From assembly GCA_000717735.1 (NCBI GenBank), contig JOBE01000021.1, positions 1 through 64,000 of the forward strand: 64,000 bases of DNA, in the 5' to 3' direction. The notes under the pieces are model-generated. The model was not told where the DNA came from. It saw only the letters and a program-made list of their open reading frames with translations, and did no database searches. Made by a program: the position numbers and the translations under genes. The DNA comes from Streptomyces griseoluteus. Its GTDB lineage: Bacteria > Actinomycetota > Actinomycetes > Streptomycetales > Streptomycetaceae. Positions 26,402 to 34,874 of the stretch are shown here, piece after piece. How positions within the stretch are numbered: the first letter of the stretch is position 1; every line of letters starts with the position of its first letter.

Positions 26402-27087
26402 CTCTTGGCGAGTCCTTCTGCGGCGGGGGCGGGGGACGTACGGGTGGCGCTGATCAGCCAGAGAGTGGCGGCGAGGCACAGGAGCGAGACGACGGCCAGG
26501 AGCAGGGGAACCGCCCGGATGCCCGCCCATTCGATGACCTTGCCGAGCGCCGGTCCCGCGGCCACGCCGCCGACCATGGAGGCGGCGATGACCAGGGCGC
26601 CCGCCCGGCGTGCCCGGGGGGCGGCCTCCATCAGCCACGGCAGCGCGGTGGGGAAGATGGGTGCGATGAAGAGACCGACGCCCGCGTAGGCGTAGGGCGC
26701 GAGTGCGGGTACGGCGGCCGCGAACAGACAGAGCGTCATGCCCGCGCAGGAGACGATGATGATGGCCTGCGGCGAGAAGCGCAGGGCGATGGGCGCGAGC
26801 TTGGTCCCGGACGCCGCGCAGGGCGAGCAGCAGGGGCAGATGCCGAGGGTCTCGCACAGCGCGATCATCTCGTTGTCCGAGGAGAACCAGTGGTGGTAGA
26901 AGCGCTCCAGCCGCTGGTCGCCCACGTCGAAACTCGCGGCGCGCCCGCCGACGGTGGGGTCCCGTTCGAGGACACGGACACTGCGTCCCTGGCCGGCGAG
27001 TTCGAGTGCGGCGGCGAGGCCGGTGAACCCGGCACCCACGATGACGACGTCCACGGGGGCGGGCTGCACTTCACTGTCGGGGTTCAC
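26398..27087 (-). pseudogene. Chimeric ORF: FAD oxidoreductase N-terminus fused to MFS transporter C-terminus
   Basis: A single 229-codon frame joins two unrelated proteins. Residues 1-~83 are the Rossmann start of an FAD-dependent amine-oxidase-like protein (VDVVIVGAGFTGLAAALELA; RVLERDPTVGGRAASF; LERFYHHWF). From about residue 95 it is the second half of an MFS permease (five membrane helices, for example YAGVGLFIAPIFPTALPWLM and GALVIAASMVGGVAAGPALG). The joint is near 26815-26845. The GTG start overlaps the stop of the glycosyltransferase gene (GTGA), and the stop overlaps the start of GH35 (ATGA). Each end thus retains its native operon coupling, and an internal deletion removed the middle. 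Neither activity can survive. Confidence 0.8.
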
Positions 27088-28045
27088 GAGGCGATGCGCT
27101 CCTTTTCGACGAGAGGGCGGAAAGGCGTGCCGAGTTGTTCCTTGACGACGTAGTCGGGCTGTCCCTGTACCTGGCGGAGCACCGCGTGCAGGTACTCGCC
27201 GACGACACCGATGGCGAGGGTCTGGGCGCCGAAGGCCCCCGGGCGCAGCAGGAGCTTCGGATCACGCCTGAGCGCGGCGGCCCCCAGGCCGCCCATCAGC
27301 GCGGCGGCGCCCACGCAGGTGGACAGGCGCAGGGGGGTGATCGAGCCGGCCAGCAGGCCGCGCCGCGACAGGGCGAGCATCTTGCGCAGGGGTACTTGGA
27401 TTCCCCGGCCAGCCGGGGGTCGCGGTCGTACTCGACGCTGGCCTCCGGGAAACCGAACCAGCTGATCGCGCCCCGGAGGAAGAGGTTCTTGTCGCTGGTG
27501 CCGTTCAGATGGGCGACCAACTCCCGGTCCAGCAAACGGAAGTCTCCCGTGTCGAGAGCGAGCGAGTGATCGGACACGGCGTTGAGGAGTCGGTAGAACG
27601 CGAAGGCGCTGGCCTTCTTGAACAGCGTCTCCCCGTCGCGGCTCCGACGCCGCGCGGACACCACCGACCAGCCCTCGAGCCAGAGTCGCACCATCTCCGG
27701 TATCAGTTCCGGAGGGTCCTGGAGGTCGGCGTCGATCACGACGACCGCGTCACCGGCCGCCTCGCGCAGGCCGGCCATGCATGCCGCCTGATGCCCGAAG
27801 TTCCGGCTGAACCGGACGGCCCGGACGCTGGGGCCACGACGGGACAGCGACTCGATGGCCTCCCACGTACCGTCCGCGCTGCCGTCGTCGACGTAGACCT
27901 GCTCGTACTCGAACCCTGACAGCCGGCGCAGCGTTCCGGTCAGGCGTGCTTGGGTGTGCCGTACGACGTCGACCTCGTTGCAGCAGGGGATGACGACGCT
28001 GATCTTCGGTTTCCTGGTGCCGGGGTACTGCCTCTTCTGCGGCAC
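27084..28045 (-). pseudogene. GT2 (polyprenyl-phosphate sugar) transferase, single-base frameshift
   Basis: From GTG 28045 (AAGGAG eight bases upstream) the frame reads a DPM1/GtrB-type GT-A enzyme: KISVVIPCCNEVDVV, YVDDGSADGTWEAIE, VRFSRNFGHQAACMAG, VVVIDADLQDPPELIPEM and GDFRLLDRELVAHL. At YDRDPRLAGESKYP the frame is lost. One C appears to be missing from a run at about 27386-27390, and the next frame continues LRKMLALSRRGLLAGSITPL with two membrane helices to TGA 27084. These enzymes load a sugar onto polyprenyl phosphate for cell-surface glycans. The loss removes the membrane anchor. A sequencing error in the C-run is a real alternative. Confidence 0.75.
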
Positions 28046-28403
28046 GGCATGAACTCCTTGCAGTTGGTCGCCGGAGCCGACGATGCGGCACCGGTCGGAC
28101 ACGAAGGGCCACTCGAAGCGTGGTGAATGTTACCGGTAACTTCCCCGGCGTCAAGAAACGCTGGTGCCGAAGTCGGGTTACCAGGCGGCGCGTTGTGCGC
28201 GTTCCCGGAGGGAACGATCACACCTCGGGAAACGCACGCCACCCGTCGGGGAAGGGACATGCCTCATCGGCGAGCCGGCGCCGCCCGACGCGTGGCGTTG
28301 GCTTGCATCCACTTGGACGCAAAAGGGTCATATCGCACGATGAGGGGCATTCTCAGGGCGTACCTGGACGGCCTTGCCGTCGCCCCTCCCCGGAAAGGCA
28401 CCA
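28046..28403. promoter_or_regulatory. Divergent promoter region (GT2 / P450)
   Basis: This 358-bp region separates the two divergent genes. It holds the palindrome at 28129-28140, the AAGGAG ribosome site of the minus-strand gene and GGAAAGG ahead of the P450 GTG at 28404. I see no other gene in it. Confidence 0.4.
28129..28140. promoter_or_regulatory. LacI-type palindromic operator
   Basis: GTTACCGGTAAC is a perfect 12-bp palindrome with a central CG, the form bound by many sugar-responsive LacI proteins. It lies 84 bp upstream of the glycosyltransferase start, at the head of the minus-strand gene string that ends with the LacI gene at 21043. It is the only such site noticed near these genes. 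Confidence 0.55.
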
Positions 28404-29606
28404 GTGAACAGCGAGCCCGCGACCCTCTATCGCGTCGATGATCTCCCCGCGCTGGACTTCGACCCGTTCCTGCGCACCTCACTCCGTGAGGCTCCCGTCC
28501 GGCGTATCCGGCTGCCTCACGGTGAGGGCGAGTGCTGGCTTGTGACGAGCTACGACCTCGTACGGTTCGTCACGTCGGACCGGCGCTTCAGCCGGGACAT
28601 CACCGGCCGTCCCGTTCCCAAGATGACCCGGCACGCCATTCCGCTGGACCGGGCGGTCAGCTTCGTCGACCCGCCCGGCCACGTCCGCGTCCGGGCCGCC
28701 GTCGCCCCCGCCTTCAGCAGCACGGCGATGGACCGTCTGCGGCCGCGTATGCAGGAGCTGCTGGACGCCATGGTCGACCGGCTCCTGCAAGGCAGCAGCC
28801 GGCCGATCTCGTCCGCGACATCACCTCCCCCCTTCCCCCTCGCCGTGATCGGCCTCGTCATGGGCGTGCCGGAGGCCGACCAGGCCCAGGTGCGCGAGTG
28901 GGCCGACACCCTGTTGACCAGAGCGTCCGACGAACAGGCCGCCCAGCGTGCCGAGCGCGTCAAGCAGGACAGTCGCGCCTACTTCCTGCGTCTTGCCCGA
29001 CTGCGGCGCGACGACCCTCGCGACGACACCATGACGACGCTGGTGCGGGCCATGGACCGCGGGACCATCGACGAGGAGGAACTGCTCGCGCTCGCCACGC
29101 TCATCGGTCTGAACGGGTGGCACGCGGTGTGCAACAACGCCTCCAACATGCTGTACGCCCTGCTGACCACCGAGGGCCTGTGGGACAGGCTGTGCGCCGA
29201 GCCGCGCACCGTGCCCCAAGCCGTGGACGAACTCCTGCGATGGGTGCCGCACAAGCACGGCGTGGGCCAGCCCCGCATCGCCACCGAGAACGTCCGGGTC
29301 GGAGAGACGCTGGTCCGCGAAGGCGAGTACGTCTACGTCTCCTACGTGGCCGCCAACTGGGACGAACGCGTCTACCCCCGGGCAGACGACATCGACTTCG
29401 ACCGCCAGGGCCCCCGGCACCTCGCCTTCGGCAACGGCCCCCACTTCTGTGTCGGCCCGCTGCTGGTTCGGATGGAGGCGGAGGTACTGCTGTCGACCCT
29501 CACCACCCGTCTGCCCACCCTGCGCCTGGCCGTCCCCCGCGACCGAATCCCCTGGCAGACCGACATCCTCATCCGCGGACCCAGGACACTGCCCGTGACC
29601 TGGTAG
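28404..29606 (+). CDS. Cytochrome P450 with an out-of-frame patch
   Basis: A 400-residue P450. It shows the C-helix region SFVDPPGHVRVRAAVAPAFS, the ExxR motif in AVDELLRW, and the heme loop HLAFGNGPHFCVGPL with the ligand cysteine at residue 349. In the I-helix the usual AGxxT is replaced by LIGLNGWHAVCNN, with no threonine for proton delivery. Residues about 131-145 read PISSATSPPPF. In the next frame the same DNA gives PADLVRDITSPLP, the normal family sequence, so two compensating indels garble this patch while the frame recovers. GTG 28404 follows GGAAAGG. No redox partner gene is adjacent. Confidence 0.82.
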   Translation: MNSEPATLYRVDDLPALDFDPFLRTSLREAPVRRIRLPHGEGECWLVTSYDLVRFVTSDRRFSRDITGRPVPKMTRHAIPLDRAVSFVDPPGHVRVRAAVAPAFSSTAMDRLRPRMQELLDAMVDRLLQGSSRPISSATSPPPFPLAVIGLVMGVPEADQAQVREWADTLLTRASDEQAAQRAERVKQDSRAYFLRLARLRRDDPRDDTMTTLVRAMDRGTIDEEELLALATLIGLNGWHAVCNNASNMLYALLTTEGLWDRLCAEPRTVPQAVDELLRWVPHKHGVGQPRIATENVRVGETLVREGEYVYVSYVAANWDERVYPRADDIDFDRQGPRHLAFGNGPHFCVGPLLVRMEAEVLLSTLTTRLPTLRLAVPRDRIPWQTDILIRGPRTLPVTW

Positions 29607-29820
29607 GCGCCGGGGCCCGCGCGGGGCGCGCGGCGCCGTGGTACCTGAACCGTCGCTCCCTCTGCGGCAGCGGCAGATCGGTCCACTCCCCCAAGTCGTC
29701 CCACACGAACCATGGTTACTCTGTGGCGTGCGCAAGCGCAGGCCTTCGCCGCCGCCAGCTCCTGGTGCGGGAAGGCCGGTGGGGACGCACCTTTGTCGAT
29801 GTCTTCGAGGGGAGCCGTTC

Positions 29821-30426
29821 ATGACCACGGCGAAAGACCTGTTCATCATCGCCATCGGCCCGACGCCACAGCACGCGGTGGGACAGGGTGACCTCTCGCT
29901 CGCACTCGCCGGAGCGGAGCTGGTCGACCTCATCGATGCCGGGATCGTCAGCGTGGACGAGGACCACATCGTGGCGGCCGGGTCGTCGGCGCCGGACGAT
30001 CGGCTTCTCGCCGAGGCTGCGGCGCAGCTCGTTCGGCAGCCGCCCCACGAGCGGGTCGAGGACTGGCTGTGGCGCCGGGGGCGAGACCTCTCGGCCGCCT
30101 ACCAGGCCGACCTTGAAAGGAGCGGTGATTTGACGTCGAAGCGGAGCGGCCGGTTGCCGTTCAGCCCGCTGCGCGTGGAGCCGGCCGATACGCCCGTCCA
30201 CAGCCGGGCAGCCGACCGCTGGCAGCAACAGGAACCCGTCCTGACCGCCCTCGCCTCGGTTCTGGGCATCTCCCAGGAGGAATCCGACGACGAACCCGGC
30301 CTTGATGACGACGCGGTGACCGCCGTGGTAGCCGCTGCGCACGACGCGGTGATGGAACTCGAGGCCGCACGCCAGCGACGGACCATCGAGAACGCGACCT
30401 TCGCCAACATCTGGCGCGGACCGTGA
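29821..30426 (+). CDS. GPP34-family phosphoprotein
   Basis: A 201-residue soluble helical protein of the GPP34 (Golgi phosphoprotein 3-like) family, which in actinobacteria is widespread with unknown role; eukaryotic members bind phosphoinositides. Signature parts are the N-terminus KDLFIIAIGP, SLALAGAELVDLIDAGIVSV, and the C-terminal helix VTAVVAAAHDAVMELEAARQ leading to TIENATFANIWRGP. The ATG at 29821 is preceded by GAGGGGAG. The length is close to the bacterial family norm. It lies alone between the P450 and the lipoprotein gene, with no visible operon. Confidence 0.75.
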   Translation: MTTAKDLFIIAIGPTPQHAVGQGDLSLALAGAELVDLIDAGIVSVDEDHIVAAGSSAPDDRLLAEAAAQLVRQPPHERVEDWLWRRGRDLSAAYQADLERSGDLTSKRSGRLPFSPLRVEPADTPVHSRAADRWQQQEPVLTALASVLGISQEESDDEPGLDDDAVTAVVAAAHDAVMELEAARQRRTIENATFANIWRGP

Positions 30427-30610
30427 GCCGCACCGCGCCGGTGTGGCAGGCGATGGCCGCGCCGCGACCCTGACACCCTCTCCCCCGGCCGGTGCCTGGG
30501 CGATGCCGGCCGGGAGAGGAACCTACGCCACAGAGCCGCGGGCGGCTCGCAGAACGTGCGCGCCGCCCGCGCCGTTGCGTGTCTGCTCGGCGTCTTCGGT
30601 GATGCCCCTT

Positions 30611-31684
30611 CTACAGGCCTTCGTCAGGGAGGCCGCTCTCGCCGAACTCCGCGTCCTGCATCATGACACCGGCGAAGCCGCCCATGATCTCGTCCAGGTC
30701 CAGTTCGGTGGCTCCCGCCGGGGCCGTCGGCTTGGTGCCCGCGCTCATCTTCAGCACCAGGCCGAGCTTCTTGACCTTCGCGCTCTCGGCCAGCTTGGCG
30801 AGGTCGACGTACACCTCGGTCAGCTCTCCGTTCTTGAGCGTGAAGTCGGCCGTGACCTTGGTGTCCGGGGCGTCCTTCAGATCCTCGTCCGACGGCAGGT
30901 CCATGCCGGGCGGCAGGTCCGCGGTGAGCGGCCGGATCTCGCCGATCAGCTCCGTGATCAGGGTGCGGAAGGGGGCCGTCGCGGTGATGTGCTCGGTGCC
31001 GTCCTCGCCCCCGGCCGTCGTGAAGTCGACCTCACGGGCGATGACCTCGCGGAGGGCGTCCAGGAGCTTCTTCTGGGTCTTGGCGTCCAGCGAGGGTTCC
31101 GGCGACGGCTCGGAGCCGGGCTCCTGGCCCATCTCCTCGCCGATCTTCTCCATCTCCTTGGTGTTGAACTTGACCCACTCGCCCTCGAGCGCCTTCTTGA
31201 AACCCCCGGCCTCCGGGGGCAGCTCGTCGGCGGGCGGCATGGGGGCGTCCATCGCCTTGCCGAGTGCTTCGACGTCGGACCGGATGTGGGTGTAGTCGCC
31301 GACGACCCGGTACTCGATCAGGTCGCCGTCGGGGTTGCTGAACTTCATCGCCATGCCGACGAAGTCCTTCTCCTCCGACTCGTCGATCGGCTTCCTCGAC
31401 TCCACCGTGACGCTGATCTTCGCGCCGCTGATCAGTTCGGCGGCCTCGTCGGGGAGCTCGTCGCCGGGCTCCGGCTCCGACTCCGCGTCCAGCTGCTTCA
31501 GGGTCTCGGCGTCGACGTCCAGGTCCAGTTCGAAGGAGATCGACTTCTCCTTCCCCAGCTTCTCGAAGGCCTGGTCCAGCTTCTTCCCTGCGGACAGCTG
31601 CTCCACCGTGCCACAGGCGGCCGAACCCGCCAGGACGGCGCAGACGACTGCGGTGGCGCTGAGGGTCTTGCGTATCGCGGTGAT
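30611..31684 (-). CDS. Exported lipoprotein-like hypothetical with non-canonical start
   Basis: About 357 residues. A hydrophobic leader (RKTLSATAVVCAVLAGSAAC, then G) ends in a weak lipobox-like cysteine. The mature part is acidic and Lys-rich, with repeated beta-strand blocks (SISFELDLDVDAETLKQLDA; GAKISVTVESRKPID; TKVTADFTLKNGELTEVYVD) reminiscent of LppX/LprAFG-type lipoproteins, which is inference. No ATG, GTG or TTG precedes the leader in frame. A GAGGAG ribosome site is spaced six bases from an ATC codon at 31684, so translation would begin at ATC or the start has mutated. The first canonical in-frame start, GTG at 31606, would delete the whole leader. Confidence 0.6.
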   Translation of the reverse strand: MTAIRKTLSATAVVCAVLAGSAACGTVEQLSAGKKLDQAFEKLGKEKSISFELDLDVDAETLKQLDAESEPEPGDELPDEAAELISGAKISVTVESRKPIDESEEKDFVGMAMKFSNPDGDLIEYRVVGDYTHIRSDVEALGKAMDAPMPPADELPPEAGGFKKALEGEWVKFNTKEMEKIGEEMGQEPGSEPSPEPSLDAKTQKKLLDALREVIAREVDFTTAGGEDGTEHITATAPFRTLITELIGEIRPLTADLPPGMDLPSDEDLKDAPDTKVTADFTLKNGELTEVYVDLAKLAESAKVKKLGLVLKMSAGTKPTAPAGATELDLDEIMGGFAGVMMQDAEFGESGLPDEGL

Positions 31685-31741
31685 GATGATCTCCTCGTAG
31701 GTCCGATCACGGTGTGACCGATCATGAGACTCGCGACGCCC

Positions 31742-33835
31742 CTACAAGGTTGTGCCCTGTTCCCGGTGAGATTCCTCGGCGACCAGTTCGGCGAAGGCCT
31801 CCGGCGTCATGACCTCGACTCCGAGTTCGGCGGCCTTGACCGCCTTCGAGCTCGGCTTGCCGTTCGCGGACGGCGCCGCGACGAGGATGGACGTCCTGGC
31901 GCTGACACCGCTGCCCGCACGCCCACCGGCCTTCTCGATGAGCGCGTTCATCTCGGACCGGCCGAGACCCTCCAGCGGTCCGGTCATCTTCCCGGTGACC
32001 ACGACCACCTTGCCCTCCAGCGGTCCGCCGGGCGCTCCCGCCGACGGGTCCGCGGGCTCGGTCATGTTGACCCCCGCGGCGATCAGTTTGTCGATGACGG
32101 GCGCCAGTGCGGCGATCTGCTCGACGACGACCGGGGCCTTCTCCGGCCCGATCCCCTCCACGTCCTGCATCCCGGGCGCGTCGGCCTCGCGAATCGCGTC
32201 CATCGTCCCGAAGTGCCGGGCGATACGGCGGGACATGCTGCGGCCCGTGCCGAGCACGCCCAGGGCGCAGAAGACACGGCTGAGGGGACGGGCCTTGGCG
32301 GCCTCGAGCTGTTCGGCGAGCTTGGCGGCGCGCTTGGAACTGCCCGACGCGGCCGTCAGCTGGTCGATCGTCAAGGTGAAGAGGTCGGCGACGTCGCGGA
32401 CGTCTCCCGACTCGACCAGAGCCGCGACGTACGTCTTGCCCAGGCCGTCGATGTCGAGCATCTCACGCCCGGCGGCGTACTCGATGAGCGCCGGGAGCGC
32501 GCAGGAGGTGCCCTGCGCGCAACGCCACCGCTCCTGGGCCGTGCTGATCTCGCCGCCGCAGCGCGGGCACGCCTCGGGCAGCGGTACGGGCGTCGCCCCG
32601 GCCGGGCGGAGGTGGACCACGGCCGCCTGGACGCGCGGGATGATGTCGCCGGCCTTGTACACCGTCACGGTGTCGCCGAGGTGCAGGTCACGGCGGCGGA
32701 TGTCCGCCGGGTTGTGCAGGGTGGCCCTGGTGACGGTGGATCCGTCGATCTCCACCGGGGCGAGGATCGCGGTGGGGGCCAGGACCCCGGTCCTGCCGAC
32801 CTCCCAGACGACGTCCTGCAGCACCGTCTGCCGTTCGACCGCCGGCAGCTTCACCGCTATGGCCCAGTACGGGAACCGGGAGCCGAAACCGATCTCCTCC
32901 TGCTCGGCGGAGTCGTTCAACTTGACGACCACGCCGTCGATCCCGACGGGCAGCTCCGCGCGCATCGCGGCGATCGCGTCGACCCTGGCCTGTGCCTCGG
33001 CGAGGTCGGGGACGACGCGGAGCCCCGCCGCGGAGGCCGCGGTCGTCTGTACGCCGGCCGCGGCCACGGCGGCCAGGGCGTCGTGGTGCGTCGACCCGGC
33101 GGGCAGGAAGGTGACGCCGTCCAGTTCGACGACTCCGTAGGCCCAGAACGTCATCCGGAGCCGGTACGGGCGGTCCTTCGCCCTCAGCGTCCCGGCCGTG
33201 CCGTTGCGGGGGTTGACGAAGGCCGGGGCGCCGTGGGCGGTCCGGACCGCGTTCGCCTCCTCGAACTGCTCCTGGGTGAAGGCGACCTCGCCACGGACCT
33301 CGACGGTGACGGCCTCGGCGAGCCGCTCGGGCAGGCCGTCGATCTGGCCGATGACGTGGCTGACGTCCTCTCCGTGGCTGCCGTCGCCGCGGGTGATGAC
33401 CTGCACCAGACGGCCGTCCCGGTACCGGGCGGCCACGGCCGCGCCGTCGATCTTGGGTTCGACGGTGAACCCGCCTGCCGGAGCGCGGCCCATGCGACGC
33501 TGGACGGAGGCGCCCCAGGCCACCAGTCCCTCGGCGTCGAAGACGTTGTCCAGGCTCAGCAGCCGGGCGGTGTGCTCGACGTCGCCCACCGGCGCGGCGC
33601 CGTCGGCGACGAGTCCGGTCGGAGAGTCGGGGGCGACCTCGGCGGGGTTCGCTCCTTCCCAGGCCAGGACGGCCAGCCGGAGCCGGTCGTAGGCGGTGTC
33701 GTCCAGGACGCTGTCGCCGTCTCCGTAATAGGACCGCGAGGCGTCGTGCAGGCGCTGCAGCGCGGCCTCGTACTCGGCGCGGCCGGACAGGGTGGGCAGG
33801 GTGGACAGCGCCTCATCGGCGGGGAAGGTCGTCAT
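31742..33835 (-). CDS. ligA: NAD-dependent DNA ligase (second LigA)
   Basis: This 697-residue ligase seals nicks using NAD+. Domains in order: Ia (YYGDGDSVLDDTAYDRL), adenylation with the catalytic lysine in VEPKIDGAAV (about residue 130), OB fold (GRTGVLAPTAIL), a four-cysteine zinc finger (CPRCGGE...CAQGTSC, about 425-445), helix-hairpin-helix repeats (DIDGLGKTYVAALVESG; DVEGIGPEKAP), and a C-terminal BRCT domain (GKVVVVTGKMTGPLEG). All key parts are present. Streptomycetes commonly have a second, divergent LigA in addition to the essential one; the accessory context here suggests this is that paralogue. The start ATG 33835 precedes MTTFPADEAL. Confidence 0.93.
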   Translation of the reverse strand: MTTFPADEALSTLPTLSGRAEYEAALQRLHDASRSYYGDGDSVLDDTAYDRLRLAVLAWEGANPAEVAPDSPTGLVADGAAPVGDVEHTARLLSLDNVFDAEGLVAWGASVQRRMGRAPAGGFTVEPKIDGAAVAARYRDGRLVQVITRGDGSHGEDVSHVIGQIDGLPERLAEAVTVEVRGEVAFTQEQFEEANAVRTAHGAPAFVNPRNGTAGTLRAKDRPYRLRMTFWAYGVVELDGVTFLPAGSTHHDALAAVAAAGVQTTAASAAGLRVVPDLAEAQARVDAIAAMRAELPVGIDGVVVKLNDSAEQEEIGFGSRFPYWAIAVKLPAVERQTVLQDVVWEVGRTGVLAPTAILAPVEIDGSTVTRATLHNPADIRRRDLHLGDTVTVYKAGDIIPRVQAAVVHLRPAGATPVPLPEACPRCGGEISTAQERWRCAQGTSCALPALIEYAAGREMLDIDGLGKTYVAALVESGDVRDVADLFTLTIDQLTAASGSSKRAAKLAEQLEAAKARPLSRVFCALGVLGTGRSMSRRIARHFGTMDAIREADAPGMQDVEGIGPEKAPVVVEQIAALAPVIDKLIAAGVNMTEPADPSAGAPGGPLEGKVVVVTGKMTGPLEGLGRSEMNALIEKAGGRAGSGVSARTSILVAAPSANGKPSSKAVKAAELGVEVMTPEAFAELVAEESHREQGTTL

Positions 33836-34223
33836 GAGGTGATCCTCTCGCGAGGGTCTGACATCGCCGGTCCGGCCGATTCCGTGCGGTCAGGGCATGG
33901 ACCGTGACGAGGCCTGAACCCTGAGGAGAGGAGTCGCTGCCGTGCGTGACGCGCACCACAGGGTGAACGGTTGGTGTCACAGTGCCATCCGGGTTCCGCC
34001 GAGCGGCAGTAGAACGTTAGTGGGACGTGAGCGGGTCGCGGGATGCTCGACGGGACCCAGAGTGGCCGGTGCTGTCGGCCACGGAGCAGTAGACCTCGGG
34101 GGCTCACCCTGTGCGCCGATCATCCGGCGGGGGACACACGGGTGCGGCCGTCTCAGCGGTCGCGTCCGGGCGCCCTGCCGCGCCCGGACCGCCGAGGCGA
34201 GTGAGAAAGAGCAGGTAGGGGAA
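33836..34223. promoter_or_regulatory. Divergent region before the CIS regulator
   Basis: A 388-bp gap between the ligase and LuxR starts. An open plus frame continues through part of it, but with Arg/Gly-rich sequence. The GGGGAAG before GTG 34224 marks the true start. No dyad or other gene was recognised. Confidence 0.4.
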
Positions 34224-34874
34224 GTGCTCACCACGCGGGTGACGGTTTCCGTCCACGCATCCGATCCGTTGAGCCGGGCCGGGCTCATCAGCCACTTGCG
34301 GCATCAGCCGACCGTCGACGTCGTCCCCGACCAGGACGACGCGAACCGGGACGCTCCCGCGGTCGCCGTGATGCTCGCCGAGCGGATCGACGAGTCCACC
34401 ACCGCCGAGTTGCGGCGCCTGCTGCGCGGGCGGGACCAGCGGGTCGTGCTCGTCGCGCGCGAGCTGCGCGAGCCCGACCTGCTCGCGGTGGTCGAGTACG
34501 GGGTGCGGGCCATTATCTGGCGGCATCAGGCCACCGAGCAGCGGCTGTTGAGCGCCGTGCACAGCGCGGCGCGTGGCGAGGGCGAGCTGCCGCCGGATCT
34601 GGTGTGCCGTCTGCTGAACCAGGTGGGGCGGTTGCAGAGGGCGACGACGACGGGTGCGACCACCGGCGGGGCGGTGCCGCTCTTCGGGATGGCTCCGCGC
34701 GAGGTGGACGTGCTGCGGCTGCTTGCCGAGGGGCTCGACACCCGGCAGATCAGCGAGAAGCTCGCCTACTCCGAGCGGACCGTCAAGAACATCCTGCACG
34801 CGTTGATGACGCGTCTTCAGCTCACCAACCGGGCGCATGCCGTCGCGTACGCGCTCCGCGAAGGCTACATCTGA
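34224..34874 (+). CDS. LuxR-type regulator of the CIS cluster
   Basis: A 216-residue regulator with a degenerate receiver-like N-terminus (TVSVHASDPLSRAGLISHLR; LARELREPDLLAVVEYG). It has a C-terminal LuxR/GerE helix-turn-helix (APREVDVLRLLAEGLDTRQI, then SEKLAYSERTVKNILHALM, ending NRAHAVAYALREGYI). The receiver lacks an obvious phosphorylatable Asp set, so it is probably controlled by level or ligand instead of a kinase. Its stop overlaps the next start (TGATG), placing it at the head of the CIS operon, as in other Streptomyces CIS loci. GTG 34224 follows GGGGAAG. Confidence 0.85.
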   Translation: MLTTRVTVSVHASDPLSRAGLISHLRHQPTVDVVPDQDDANRDAPAVAVMLAERIDESTTAELRRLLRGRDQRVVLVARELREPDLLAVVEYGVRAIIWRHQATEQRLLSAVHSAARGEGELPPDLVCRLLNQVGRLQRATTTGATTGGAVPLFGMAPREVDVLRLLAEGLDTRQISEKLAYSERTVKNILHALMTRLQLTNRAHAVAYALREGYI

